Source: Gammaproteobacteria bacterium (lineage in GTDB: Bacteria; Pseudomonadota; Gammaproteobacteria; Chromatiales; Chromatiaceae). From it: a stretch of DNA of 9,802 bases. The notes below the pieces were generated by a model. The model was not told the DNA's origin and made no database searches. It was given only the letters and a program-made list of their open reading frames with translations. Positions 1 through 5,961 of the stretch are shown here, in pieces. Position 1 is the stretch's first letter. Each line of letters starts with the position of its first letter. The stretch is from positions 1-9,802 of the forward strand of contig JAUVEG010000030.1 in the NCBI GenBank assembly GCA_030594925.1, given 5' to 3'. A program made the translations under genes and the position numbers.

Positions 1-528
1 CCTGAACTCGGTCTTTTCGGTGCGCATGAATTTACGCCGCGCCGGTGTATTGTAGAAAAGATCCCGCACTTCCAGCGTTGTTCCCTGCGGATGGGCGGCA
101 GGCATTATCTCGCCATCAGAGGTGATCGAGTGAGCCTGATCCTCGCCCCGGGCTTTTGATGTCATGGTGAGTCGCGAAACAGAGGCGATACTGGGCAGCG
201 CCTCACCGCGAAAGCCCATGCTGCTGATGCGCTCCAGCTCTTCGAGGCTCTGCAGTTTGCTGGTGGCATGGCGTGACAGCGCCAGCGCCAGATCGTCGCC
301 ATGAATACCGGATCCGTTGTCACGAATCTGCATGCGCTTGATGCCGCCCTGCTCCACACTGACATCGATCTGTGTAGCGCCGGCATCGAGGCTGTTTTCA
401 ACCAGCTCCTTGATCACCGATGCCGGGCGTTCGACAACCTCACCAGCCGCAATCTGATTGACCAGCACCGTAGGCAGCGCATGGATTCGACGCGGGAATG
501 CAGATGAAGATTCTGTTTCAGATTCCAT
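1..528 (-). CDS. mutL: DNA mismatch repair protein MutL, N-terminal part (runs off the left edge)
   Basis: MutL couples MutS mismatch recognition to MutH or other nucleases and to UvrD in the cytoplasm. The visible 176 codons are the start of the GHL ATPase domain. The reading frame shows [14 protein letters not shown] (residues 25-38), the ATP-binding motif [11 protein letters not shown] (41-51), DNGSGI (70-75), the RHATSK lid segment (86-91), GFRGEAL (105-111), and [19 protein letters not shown] near the right end. All closely match E. coli MutL. The start is ATG at 528, giving a slightly longer N-terminal tail than E. coli MutL. No better in-frame start lies between it and the conserved block. 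The Shine-Dalgarno is weak (GAG) and lies in a possible hairpin. The gene begins 28 bases after the envZ-like stop codon, so cotranscription is likely. The C-terminal half is outside the window. Confidence 0.97.
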   Translation of the reverse strand, partial: MESETESSSAFPRRIHALPTVLVNQIAAGEVVERPASVIKELVENSLDAGATQIDVSVEQGGIKRMQIRDNGSGIHGDDLALALSRHATSKLQSLEELERISSMGFRGEALPSIASVSRLTMTSKARGEDQAHSITSDGEIMPAAHPQGTTLEVRDLFYNTPARRKFMRTEKTEFR

Positions 529-555
529 GCGCTCATTGTGCCACAAATAGAGCGT
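529..555 (-). promoter_or_regulatory. Inverted repeat in the kinase-mutL junction, over the mutL ribosome-binding region
   Basis: On the minus strand, ACGCTC just after the kinase stop can pair with GAGCGC directly before the mutL ATG (five Watson-Crick pairs plus one wobble). An inner TTG/CAA pairing lies between them. The only Shine-Dalgarno-like bases of mutL are in the 3' arm. A ribosome finishing the kinase would open the hairpin, so this could make mutL translation depend on the upstream gene. No U-tract follows, so it is not a terminator. The pairing is seen in the sequence; the function is inferred. Confidence 0.35.
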
Positions 556-556
556 G

Positions 557-1864
557 CTATCGCCGTTTCAAATAGAGTACAGCAACTGTACCACCCCCCT
601 TTCGAGGTTGAAGTGAGATATCCCAACCCTGCGCATTGCAGAGTTGTTGAACGATCGCCAGACCCAGGCCACTACCGCCAGTCGTGGTGCTGCGTGAATT
701 CTCCAAGCGCTGGAAAGGACGAAAGATGGCGTTTCTCATATTGTCTGGAATACCCGGCCCACGGTCGAGAATCCTTATCACCGGACATCCATGTTCTTGT
801 TTCAACTCAATTGTGACAGGTTCACCATTACCGTAACGGATGGCGTTTTCCAGCAGGTTGTTCAGGATCCGCTTAAGACTAGTTACCGGAACAGGCCAGC
901 TTAAAGGTTCACCCGGCTCCCATTTGACCGGCACATTGCCCTGCCTGTAGCCTGCTGCCACCTCTGAGATTATTTCACCGGGATCGCAATCCTGCAGAGT
1001 CCCGCCATGCCCCACTCCACGGGCAAGCAGCAGCGTCTCACGCAGAAGATGGTCCATCTCATCGACGTCCCGGCGTAGATTGGCGCAGAGTTCATCAGCT
1101 TCATTTTCCGGCAAAAGCTCCAATGCCAGACGCATGCGGGTCAACGGGGTTCTCAGGTCGTGGGAGAGTCCGGCCAAAAGCGTGGTGCGGTTTTCGAGCA
1201 GTTCTGTGACCTCTGCAGACATTTGATTGAAGTTTCCAGCCAGGGTTTTGAGCTCGTCGGGACCGAATTCGCGCAACTCAAGTTTCCCGTCACCTCTGCC
1301 GACAGATGATGTGGCCGCTGAGAGTAGCGCCAGTGGTTTGGATAAGCGCAGTGCAATGATCAATGCCGTGACGATGGCTAGAATAAGAATGGCGATGGCG
1401 ATGGTGAGCAATGCAAAAAAGGGACTGGCGCCAATGCGATCATGGGTAAAACCAAACCGCAGCGAGTGTTCCGCTATGGTGAAATCGACCCAATACCACT
1501 CTTCATTGTCTGCATTGGAACCGAATGCGACCGGATGTCCAATACGCCGCTCGATAGCCTCATGAAGAGTCGTCAGATAGGGAGATGTCAGGCCAGGTGG
1601 AGACAAGGGAAATGAGTCCGTGGTCAGCATCAGGTGGTGCGTATCGAACAACTCCTGCTCCAGATCAGGACGCGTCTCCGGGGGGACTTCAACCCAGGTC
1701 TGAGCGGAAAGGATCAACAATGCTGCCAGATCGTCCGCAGCCTGTTTCCCAACCGGGATCAGCACGAACCAGGCGGTCGCGGCCAGAGTAACCACGACCA
1801 GCAGCAGCGAGGTAACGGTCAGTGTGGTTGCCGTATGAAAAAAGAGTGAATTGGGAAATTTCAT
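557..1864 (-). CDS. envZ: EnvZ-like sensor histidine kinase
   Basis: This is an inner-membrane sensor kinase of 435 residues, close to the length of E. coli EnvZ (450). Domains in order: membrane segment about 13-36, periplasmic region about 37-147, second membrane segment about 148-172, HAMP about 173-225, and a dimerisation domain with the H-box [16 protein letters not shown] (catalytic His235). The ATPase domain follows, with N-box [11 protein letters not shown] (335-345), G1 DRGPGIP (367-373), an F-box around FRPFQRLE (381-388) and G2 [10 protein letters not shown] (396-405). The FNQMSAEV and [10 protein letters not shown] stretches are very like EnvZ. The ATG start at 1864 has a GAGGT ribosome site six bases upstream. 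It lies 48 bases after the ompR-like gene and 28 bases before mutL on the same strand. The expected role is to phosphorylate and dephosphorylate that regulator; the signal is unknown, because the periplasmic region was not recognised. Confidence 0.92.
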   Translation of the reverse strand: MKFPNSLFFHTATTLTVTSLLLVVVTLAATAWFVLIPVGKQAADDLAALLILSAQTWVEVPPETRPDLEQELFDTHHLMLTTDSFPLSPPGLTSPYLTTLHEAIERRIGHPVAFGSNADNEEWYWVDFTIAEHSLRFGFTHDRIGASPFFALLTIAIAILILAIVTALIIALRLSKPLALLSAATSSVGRGDGKLELREFGPDELKTLAGNFNQMSAEVTELLENRTTLLAGLSHDLRTPLTRMRLALELLPENEADELCANLRRDVDEMDHLLRETLLLARGVGHGGTLQDCDPGEIISEVAAGYRQGNVPVKWEPGEPLSWPVPVTSLKRILNNLLENAIRYGNGEPVTIELKQEHGCPVIRILDRGPGIPDNMRNAIFRPFQRLENSRSTTTGGSGLGLAIVQQLCNAQGWDISLQPRKGGGTVAVLYLKRR

Positions 1865-1912
1865 AAAGATACCTCAGCAACCTCTGAATAAGGCCATGGG
1901 ATGGGGCTTCCC

Positions 1913-2644
1913 CTATTTTTCCAGTGTACCTTGCGGGGTGAACCGATATCCCTTTCCCCATACCGTACGGATATACAGGGGCGTGGCTGGATTTGACTCG
2001 ATCTTGCTGCGCAGACGGGTAATCCGAACGTCAATACTGCGATCAAACGGATCGTCGGAGCCGCTGTTAAGCAGGTCCATGAGATGGTCACGGGTCAGAA
2101 CCCGATTGGGGTGCTGCACAAGAACGATCAGCAATTCGATCTCACCACTGGTCAACCTGAGCTCTTCCCCTTGCTGAAATAATAAGCGGCGATTGATGTC
2201 AAGATTGAAATCGCCAAACAGGAAGTCCCCCGCGGAAGAGAGATCATTTTGCTCAACGGCTTCCGTGCCGCGTCGTAATACCGCTCGAACACGGGCCAGG
2301 AGTTCACGCGGATTGAATGGCTTGGCCAGGTAGTCATCCGCCCCCATCTCCAGGCCAATGATTCGATCAATATCTTCGCCACGAGCCGTGAGCATGATGA
2401 TCGGTATGTTTCCCGAGACACGCAGCCTGCGCACCAGAGACAAGCCATCCTCGCCCGGCAGCATCAGGTCCATGATGATGAGATCAGGGTGCTGTTTGCC
2501 AAGAAAAGCATCCATGGATTTTCCATCCCCGGCCACAGCAGTGACAAAACCCTGCTCGCTCAAATAACGGGAAAGCAGACGCTGTATACCCGGGTCGTCA
2601 TCAACGATCAGGATCATAGGTGATGAAAGCATAGCATTACTCAC
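1913..2644 (-). CDS. ompR: OmpR-like response regulator
   Basis: A receiver plus winged-helix DNA-binding protein of up to 243 residues. The receiver shows IVDDDPG (13-19), phosphoacceptor Asp59 in MDLMLPGEDGLSL, Thr86 and Lys108 in KPFNPRELLARVRAVLRR. The DNA-binding domain (about 140-237) shows the recognition-helix stretch RSIDVRITRLRSKIE and the C-terminal IRTVWGKGYRF wing. These stretches match E. coli OmpR more closely than PhoB or PhoP. The start is uncertain: GTG at 2644 gives the longest frame, and ATG at 2632 or ATG at 2617 (just before ILIVDDD) is possible. None has a strong Shine-Dalgarno. It is the first gene of a minus-strand operon with the EnvZ-like kinase and mutL. The control region upstream holds four GAAAC-type half-sites of the kind OmpR-family proteins bind, so autoregulation is plausible. 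Confidence 0.93.
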   Translation of the reverse strand: MSNAMLSSPMILIVDDDPGIQRLLSRYLSEQGFVTAVAGDGKSMDAFLGKQHPDLIIMDLMLPGEDGLSLVRRLRVSGNIPIIMLTARGEDIDRIIGLEMGADDYLAKPFNPRELLARVRAVLRRGTEAVEQNDLSSAGDFLFGDFNLDINRRLLFQQGEELRLTSGEIELLIVLVQHPNRVLTRDHLMDLLNSGSDDPFDRSIDVRITRLRSKIESNPATPLYIRTVWGKGYRFTPQGTLEK

Positions 2645-2668
2645 GGTAGATCAATCCGCTTCACAGGG

Positions 2669-2717
2669 TGAAACAATTTGAAACATTTGGCGCCCTTGTG
2701 GAAATAATTGGGAAACA
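2669..2717. promoter_or_regulatory. Tandem GAAAC half-sites, candidate OmpR-type operator
   Basis: Plus-strand half-sites TGAAACA (2669-2675), TGAAACA (2679-2685), GGAAATA (2700-2706) and GGAAACA (2711-2717) are spaced 10, 21 and 11 bases apart, so all lie on about the same face of the helix as two tandem pairs. Read on the minus strand the cores are GTTTCA, GTTTCA, ATTTCC and GTTTCC. OmpR-family dimers bind direct repeats with a 10-11 base period, and E. coli OmpR sites carry similar GAAAC cores. The array lies between the divergent ompR-like gene and the glycine-rich exported protein gene, and could control either or both. That the neighbouring regulator binds here is inferred. Confidence 0.55.
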
Positions 2718-2735
2718 TTACTGGTTCATTATAGC
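2708..2735 (+). promoter_or_regulatory. Candidate sigma-70 promoter for the glycine-rich exported protein gene
   Basis: A TTGGGA -35 candidate (2708-2713) and a TATAGC -10 candidate (2730-2735) are 16 bases apart, each matching four of six consensus bases. The last GAAAC half-site overlaps the -35, as expected for an activated promoter. The leader would be roughly 65 bases, ending in a GGAG ribosome site at 2797-2800. The same TTATAGC string occurs upstream of the EF-hand gene. It is a weak promoter on sequence alone. Confidence 0.35.
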
Positions 2736-2807
2736 CTCCAGCTTAAAGGTGCGGGGCTAACCTGCACACAGCGACACCTGCAAACTTAACAATAGTGGAG
2801 AACCCCA

Positions 2808-3239
2808 ATGAAACAGAGTTTACACATTTTAACCCTGAGCATGATATTGAATACCGGCATCATAGCAACGGCATCAGCACAGGACTACAGCAACATGAGC
2901 ACCGGGGATATGGTGCAATTGCGCTCTCAGGTACGCTACATGTCACCCAATGATCGTACTGCCTATCGCGCGGAATTGAAGAGCCGTGAGCAAAACATGA
3001 GCAAGGAGGAGAAAAGCCGCTATCGAAACATGCATACCCAGGGTGGTGACGGCAAAGGCGCCGATAAACGCTACGGGCAAGGCAGTGGCGATGGCTCCGG
3101 CAATAAGAATCGCCACGGCCAGGGAAACACCACCGGTTCTGGCAGCATGAATCGCTACGGTCAGGGCGCTAGCGGAGGCTATGGAAGTGGTTATGGATCA
3201 CGCCAGAGTGGTGGATCTGCCGGTGGACGCGGCCGCTGA
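2808..3239 (+). CDS. Small exported glycine-rich repeat protein, function unknown
   Basis: 143 residues. A signal peptide is clear: a Lys near the start, a hydrophobic stretch and a TASAQ-type cleavage site after about residue 24. A charged, probably helical segment follows (about 27-75), with two similar stretches starting MSPNDRTAYRAEL and MSKEEKSRYRNM. The rest (about 77-143) is Gly/Ser/Asn/Arg-rich and contains three consecutive 14-residue repeats (87-128) that begin KRYGQG, NRHGQG and NRYGQG. There is no cysteine, so no lipobox and no disulfides. The ATG at 2808 has GGAG seven bases upstream. It is divergent from the ompR-like gene across a region of tandem half-sites, so it is a likely direct target of that system. 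The family was not recognised. A cell-surface, matrix or polyanion-binding role would fit the basic Gly-rich tail, but that is only a guess. Confidence 0.85.
   Translation: MKQSLHILTLSMILNTGIIATASAQDYSNMSTGDMVQLRSQVRYMSPNDRTAYRAELKSREQNMSKEEKSRYRNMHTQGGDGKGADKRYGQGSGDGSGNKNRHGQGNTTGSGSMNRYGQGASGGYGSGYGSRQSGGSAGGRGR
3066..3191 (+). repeat. Three in-frame 42-base tandem repeats inside the glycine-rich gene
   Basis: Units at 3066-3107, 3108-3149 and 3150-3191 each encode 14 residues beginning [K/N]-R-[Y/H]-G-Q-G. The first six codons are best conserved and the Gly/Ser/Thr remainder varies. The exact unit length points to tandem duplication followed by divergence. Copy number may vary between strains. 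Confidence 0.75.
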
Positions 3240-3241
3240 CA

Positions 3242-3257
3242 GTTATCCCTGGATAAC
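3242..3257. repeat. Perfect 7-base inverted repeat just after the glycine-rich gene
   Basis: GTTATCC, two bases, then GGATAAC starts three bases after the stop codon. As RNA it would form a six-pair stem with a CCTG loop. No T-run follows within ten bases, so it is a poor intrinsic terminator. It may be a weak 3' stabilising hairpin or a protein-binding site. The rest of 3258-3427 shows no gene, and only a T7 run at 3293-3299 without a stem. Confidence 0.35.
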
Positions 3258-3427
3258 CTTCCGATACTGGTATTACTCACTCAGATTCGCGATTTTTTTG
3301 TCGTTGCAGACAATATATTCGGCAAGATATTCCAGATCAGTATACTGGTTTAACCAACCCTCTATCCGCTTCAACACAGGACACCTCTGCCGGAAGCAAT
3401 AACCTGGCGTCTAAATAAGGGTTTGCT

Positions 3428-3450
3428 GTTTCAGCTTGGTTTCAGGTTGC
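3428..3450 (+). promoter_or_regulatory. PhoP-box-like direct repeat upstream of the PepSY-TCS operon
   Basis: GTTTCAG (3428-3434) is repeated exactly at 3439-3445, an 11-base period, followed by GTTGC. The enteric PhoP box is likewise a direct repeat with an 11-base period, (T)GTTTA-N5-(T)GTTTA. The 22 bases at 3429-3450 match 5867-5888, upstream of the EF-hand gene, at 20 of 22 positions. This suggests a shared operator for the PhoP-like regulator encoded just downstream (autoregulation). A -10 element is not obvious; the sequence around 3455-3466 is the best place for one. Confidence 0.6.
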
Positions 3451-3542
3451 ATTGCTAAGCTTATCTCCAACAGATGTGAGGCATGACGTGCATGCTGCAG
3501 ATATCCCTGCTGTTGGCTGCCGGGATGGCCCTGGGGAGTATG

Positions 3543-3845
3543 ATGATAAAGTGGGTATTGATTTTCGGCCTGGCTGCGGCGATGCTGATTTCCGGCATCG
3601 CTGTTGGCGAGAGTGAACAGCATGAGTCCAGGCGTCTCATGGAGAGCGGAGAAATCCTTCCGCTGCAGCAGATTCTCGATCACCTCGGCCAGCAGCAGGT
3701 CGGGCGCGTGCTTGAGGTTGAGTTGGAACGTGAACATGGCCGCTATATCTACGAAATAGAGCTGCTTGGAGAAGATGGCCGGATTTTGGAATACAAAATC
3801 GATGCCGCCAGCGGTGAAATCATCAACAGATATAGGGAGGAGTAG
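3543..3845 (+). CDS. Small exported PepSY-domain protein
   Basis: 100 residues from ATG 3543. An N-terminal signal or anchor segment (about 1-22, one Lys then hydrophobic) is followed by an acidic PepSY domain (about 31-95). It shows the usual pattern of a short helix (ILPLQQILDHL), then strands around VGRVLEVELE, YIYEIELL and ILEYKIDAASGEII. PepSY proteins of this size are periplasmic and are often encoded beside PhoP/PhoQ-type systems, where they may modulate the sensor. The start is uncertain: ATG 3540 and 3543 sit just behind GGGGAG (3533-3538). Starts at 3483 or 3492 would add a second hydrophobic stretch without a charged N-region, so they were not chosen. The stop is three bases before the regulator start, so the two are surely cotranscribed. 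No cysteine is present. Confidence 0.85.
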   Translation: MIKWVLIFGLAAAMLISGIAVGESEQHESRRLMESGEILPLQQILDHLGQQQVGRVLEVELEREHGRYIYEIELLGEDGRILEYKIDAASGEIINRYREE

Positions 3846-3848
3846 GCA

Positions 3849-4517
3849 TTGCGCTTGCTGTTGGTTGAGGATAACAGGCAATTAGCCGGATTGCTGCGCA
3901 AGGATCTCGAGAAGCATGGCTATGCTGTCGATCTGGCGGAGAATGGCGTTGATGCCGAATTCATGGGTAAGGAAGAACCCTACGACATCGTTGTGCTTGA
4001 CCTGGGACTGCCGCAGCGCTCAGGTCTTGATGTATTGAAAAACTGGCGCAGAGAGGGAAACCGTGTGCCTGTCATTATTCTGACCGCGCGTGACACCTGG
4101 CATGAACGTGTCGATGGCTTCAAGGCCGGTGCTGACGACTACCTGGGAAAACCCTTCCATGTGCAGGAGTTGCTCATGCGTATCCAGTCGCTGCTCAGAC
4201 GCAGCCAGGATATGCCGGGAGAGCGTCTGCAAAGTGGCGGGCTGGTGCTGGATGAAGAGCGTCAGCTTGTGATTCCGGCAAATGGCAAGAGCATCAGGCT
4301 GACCGGGACCGAATTTCGCCTGCTGCGCTATTTTATGCTGCACTCGGGCAGCATCCTCTCAAACACACGTCTCACAGAGCATGTTTATGAACAGGAGTTT
4401 GACCGCGACAGCAACCTCATCGAGGTTTATGTGCGACGCCTGCGCGATAAACTTGGCAAAGAGATCATAGTAACCCGACGTGGCCAGGGTTATATCTTTG
4501 TGGCTGAAGATCAGTGA
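3849..4517 (+). CDS. PhoP-like response regulator
   Basis: 222 residues, almost exactly the length of E. coli PhoP (223). The receiver shows VEDN (6-9), phosphoacceptor Asp51 in VVLDLGLPQRSGLDVL, Thr79 in ILTARD and Lys101 in GADDYLGKPFHVQEL. The winged-helix domain (about 130-220) shows LTGTEFRLLRYF, IEVYVRRLRDKLG and the C-terminal TRRGQGYIFV, like PhoP. The start is a TTG at 3849, supported by an ideal AGGAG six bases upstream and by MRLLLVEDN aligning with the family start. The gene overlaps the following kinase by four bases (GTGA). It probably binds the 11-base-period GTTTCAG repeats upstream of its own operon and of the EF-hand gene. QseB/PmrA-like relatives are an alternative name, but the DLGLP, KPFH and RGQGY stretches favour PhoP. 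Confidence 0.93.
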   Translation: MRLLLVEDNRQLAGLLRKDLEKHGYAVDLAENGVDAEFMGKEEPYDIVVLDLGLPQRSGLDVLKNWRREGNRVPVIILTARDTWHERVDGFKAGADDYLGKPFHVQELLMRIQSLLRRSQDMPGERLQSGGLVLDEERQLVIPANGKSIRLTGTEFRLLRYFMLHSGSILSNTRLTEHVYEQEFDRDSNLIEVYVRRLRDKLGKEIIVTRRGQGYIFVAEDQ

Positions 4518-5857
4518 ACTCCCTGGAACGCCGGCTGCAGTTGGGGCTGTCATTAACCCTGGTGGTTTTGATCGGCCTGATGGGGTTCATCGGAAACCAG
4601 GCGGTACACAGCATGACCGAGAGCTTTGTGGCATCAAGGCTGGAGCATGATGCCGAAAGCCTGCTTGCGGCGATGTTGATCGAGCCGGAGGGAGCGAGAG
4701 TTCGGTGGCGGCGCATCAATCAGATCTATTCACAGCCGTTCTCAGGCCACTACTACGTGATCCGCTTTGACGATAATCACCTGGTGTACTCCCGCTCCCT
4801 GTGGGATCAGTCGCTTGAGATCCCGCGACTGAAACCAGGGGAAACGCACCGTCAGATGGTGAGCGGACCATCGGACCAACAACTGCTGCTGCTACTTCAC
4901 GGCTATGAAAAAAACCAGCGTAGATTTACCCTGGGAGTAGCTGAGGATATGACCCCCATCTACCGGGAACGCGACGGTTTCATACGCTGGTTTTCCTTGC
5001 TGGCGCTGGGTGGACTACTTGCACTGCTGCTGGTGCAAAGTCTCATTGTACGGCGCTCGTTCAAACGCCTGGACAAAGTGCGGGATAATGTCCAACTGCT
5101 GGAACAGGGCAAGGCAGTGGAGCTCTCCGAGGATGTGCCGATCGAGGTGCTTCCCCTGGTGCAGGAGTTCAATCACCTGCTTCACCTGCTCTCCCAGCGC
5201 CTGGAGCGTTCCCGCAACGCCCTGGGCAATCTTGCCCACGCACTCAAAGGGCCGCTAAACCTGCTAACCCAGTATTTCGATGCAGACGCTTCTGGCTCCA
5301 CCAATGCAGAGAGAGAGCAGGCGCTCTTGCAGACCGATCGGATTCACCTGCTGATGGAGCGTGAACTCAACCGGGGCAGATTGGCGGGGCAGGATCTCTC
5401 CACCCAGCGCTTCGATCCAGCTAAAGAGATGCAGGATCTGATCGCTGTGCTGCAGCAGGTTCACCGTGACAAAGGAATTTCGGTTCAATACCAGGTTGAC
5501 GAACTTGTTGAACCTTTTGGCGACCGGGAAGACATGCTGGAACTGCTGGGAAACCTGCTCGACAACGCCTGTAAATGGGCTGTGTCAAAAGTGATCTGCC
5601 GTATAGAAGGCGGTGAGCAGATTTCCATCCTTGTCGAGGACGACGGCGCCGGATTGCAGGATGACGATATTCAATACCTGACCCGGCGCGGCAGCCGCCT
5701 GGATGAGAACGTTGAGGGGCATGGCCTGGGACTTGCGATTGTCGGTGATATCGTCAAGCTCTACGGAGGCAGCATCAGTTTCAGTCGCTCCCCCGAGCTG
5801 GGCGGGTTGCGCATACAGATTTTCCTGCCCCGAAGCCGGAGCGCCATCAAAGAGTAA
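4514..5857 (+). CDS. PhoQ-like sensor histidine kinase
   Basis: 447 residues. Membrane segment about 8-27, periplasmic sensor region about 28-157, second membrane segment about 158-179, and a HAMP-like linker about 180-233. The H-box is GNLAHALKGPLNLL (His242), which has the PhoQ form H-[A/S]-L-K-x-P rather than the usual H-[D/E]-L-R-T-P. The ATPase domain shows ELLGNLLDNACKWA (343-356, like PhoQ), G1 EDDGAG (375-380) and G2 GHGLGLAIV (402-410). The GTG start at 4514 overlaps the regulator stop as GTGA, indicating translational coupling. The periplasmic region does not show the run of acidic residues with which enteric PhoQ contacts the membrane through divalent cations, so the ligand may differ. 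Its partner is the regulator just upstream; the PepSY protein and EF-hand protein flanking the pair suggest a role in sensing divalent cations or envelope state. Confidence 0.92.
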   Translation: MNSLERRLQLGLSLTLVVLIGLMGFIGNQAVHSMTESFVASRLEHDAESLLAAMLIEPEGARVRWRRINQIYSQPFSGHYYVIRFDDNHLVYSRSLWDQSLEIPRLKPGETHRQMVSGPSDQQLLLLLHGYEKNQRRFTLGVAEDMTPIYRERDGFIRWFSLLALGGLLALLLVQSLIVRRSFKRLDKVRDNVQLLEQGKAVELSEDVPIEVLPLVQEFNHLLHLLSQRLERSRNALGNLAHALKGPLNLLTQYFDADASGSTNAEREQALLQTDRIHLLMERELNRGRLAGQDLSTQRFDPAKEMQDLIAVLQQVHRDKGISVQYQVDELVEPFGDREDMLELLGNLLDNACKWAVSKVICRIEGGEQISILVEDDGAGLQDDDIQYLTRRGSRLDENVEGHGLGLAIVGDIVKLYGGSISFSRSPELGGLRIQIFLPRSRSAIKE

Positions 5858-5866
5858 TTCTTCGGT

Positions 5867-5888
5867 TTTCAGCGTGGATTCAGGTTGC
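5867..5888 (+). promoter_or_regulatory. PhoP-box-like direct repeat upstream of the EF-hand gene
   Basis: TTTCAG (5867-5872), five bases, then ATTCAG (5878-5883) and GTTGC. It has the same 11-base period, the same CNTGG spacer pattern and the same flank as the element at 3429-3450, with only two mismatches in 22. A TATAGC -10 candidate lies at 5892-5897, eight bases after the repeat, and no consensus -35 is present. The repeat therefore occupies the -35 region, as in promoters activated by PhoP/OmpR-family proteins. The EF-hand gene thus probably has its own promoter besides any read-through from the kinase gene. Confidence 0.6.
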
Positions 5889-5961
5889 TGTTATAGCATT
5901 TTCAATAGTAGAGAGTAATTCAAGATGTTCATCAGACAGGAATACCTGCAGGAGAATTGAA

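Noticed and set aside
1903..1920. GGGG-CTT-CCCC followed by TATTTTT between the ompR-like and envZ-like genes, terminator-like on the plus strand
   Set aside because: The stem is only four pairs, the T-run is on the strand opposite to the operon, and no plus-strand transcript is expected here.
3264..3349. Eight-base direct repeat ATACTGGT at 3264 and 3342 in the gap before the PepSY gene
   Set aside because: It is too short and too far apart to stand above chance.
3181..3402. 73-codon plus-strand open frame overlapping the end of the glycine-rich gene
   Set aside because: It begins inside a repeat gene in another frame, has no ribosome site and no domain character.
3411..3881. 156-codon minus-strand open frame over the PepSY gene
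   Set aside because: The plus-strand frame has a signal segment, PepSY pattern and operon spacing; the minus frame has none of these.
5851..5921. Direct repeat of AGAGTAATTC at 5851-5860 and 5912-5921
   Set aside because: It is a ten-base AT-rich match without symmetry or known motif, and the first copy covers the kinase stop codon; probably chance.
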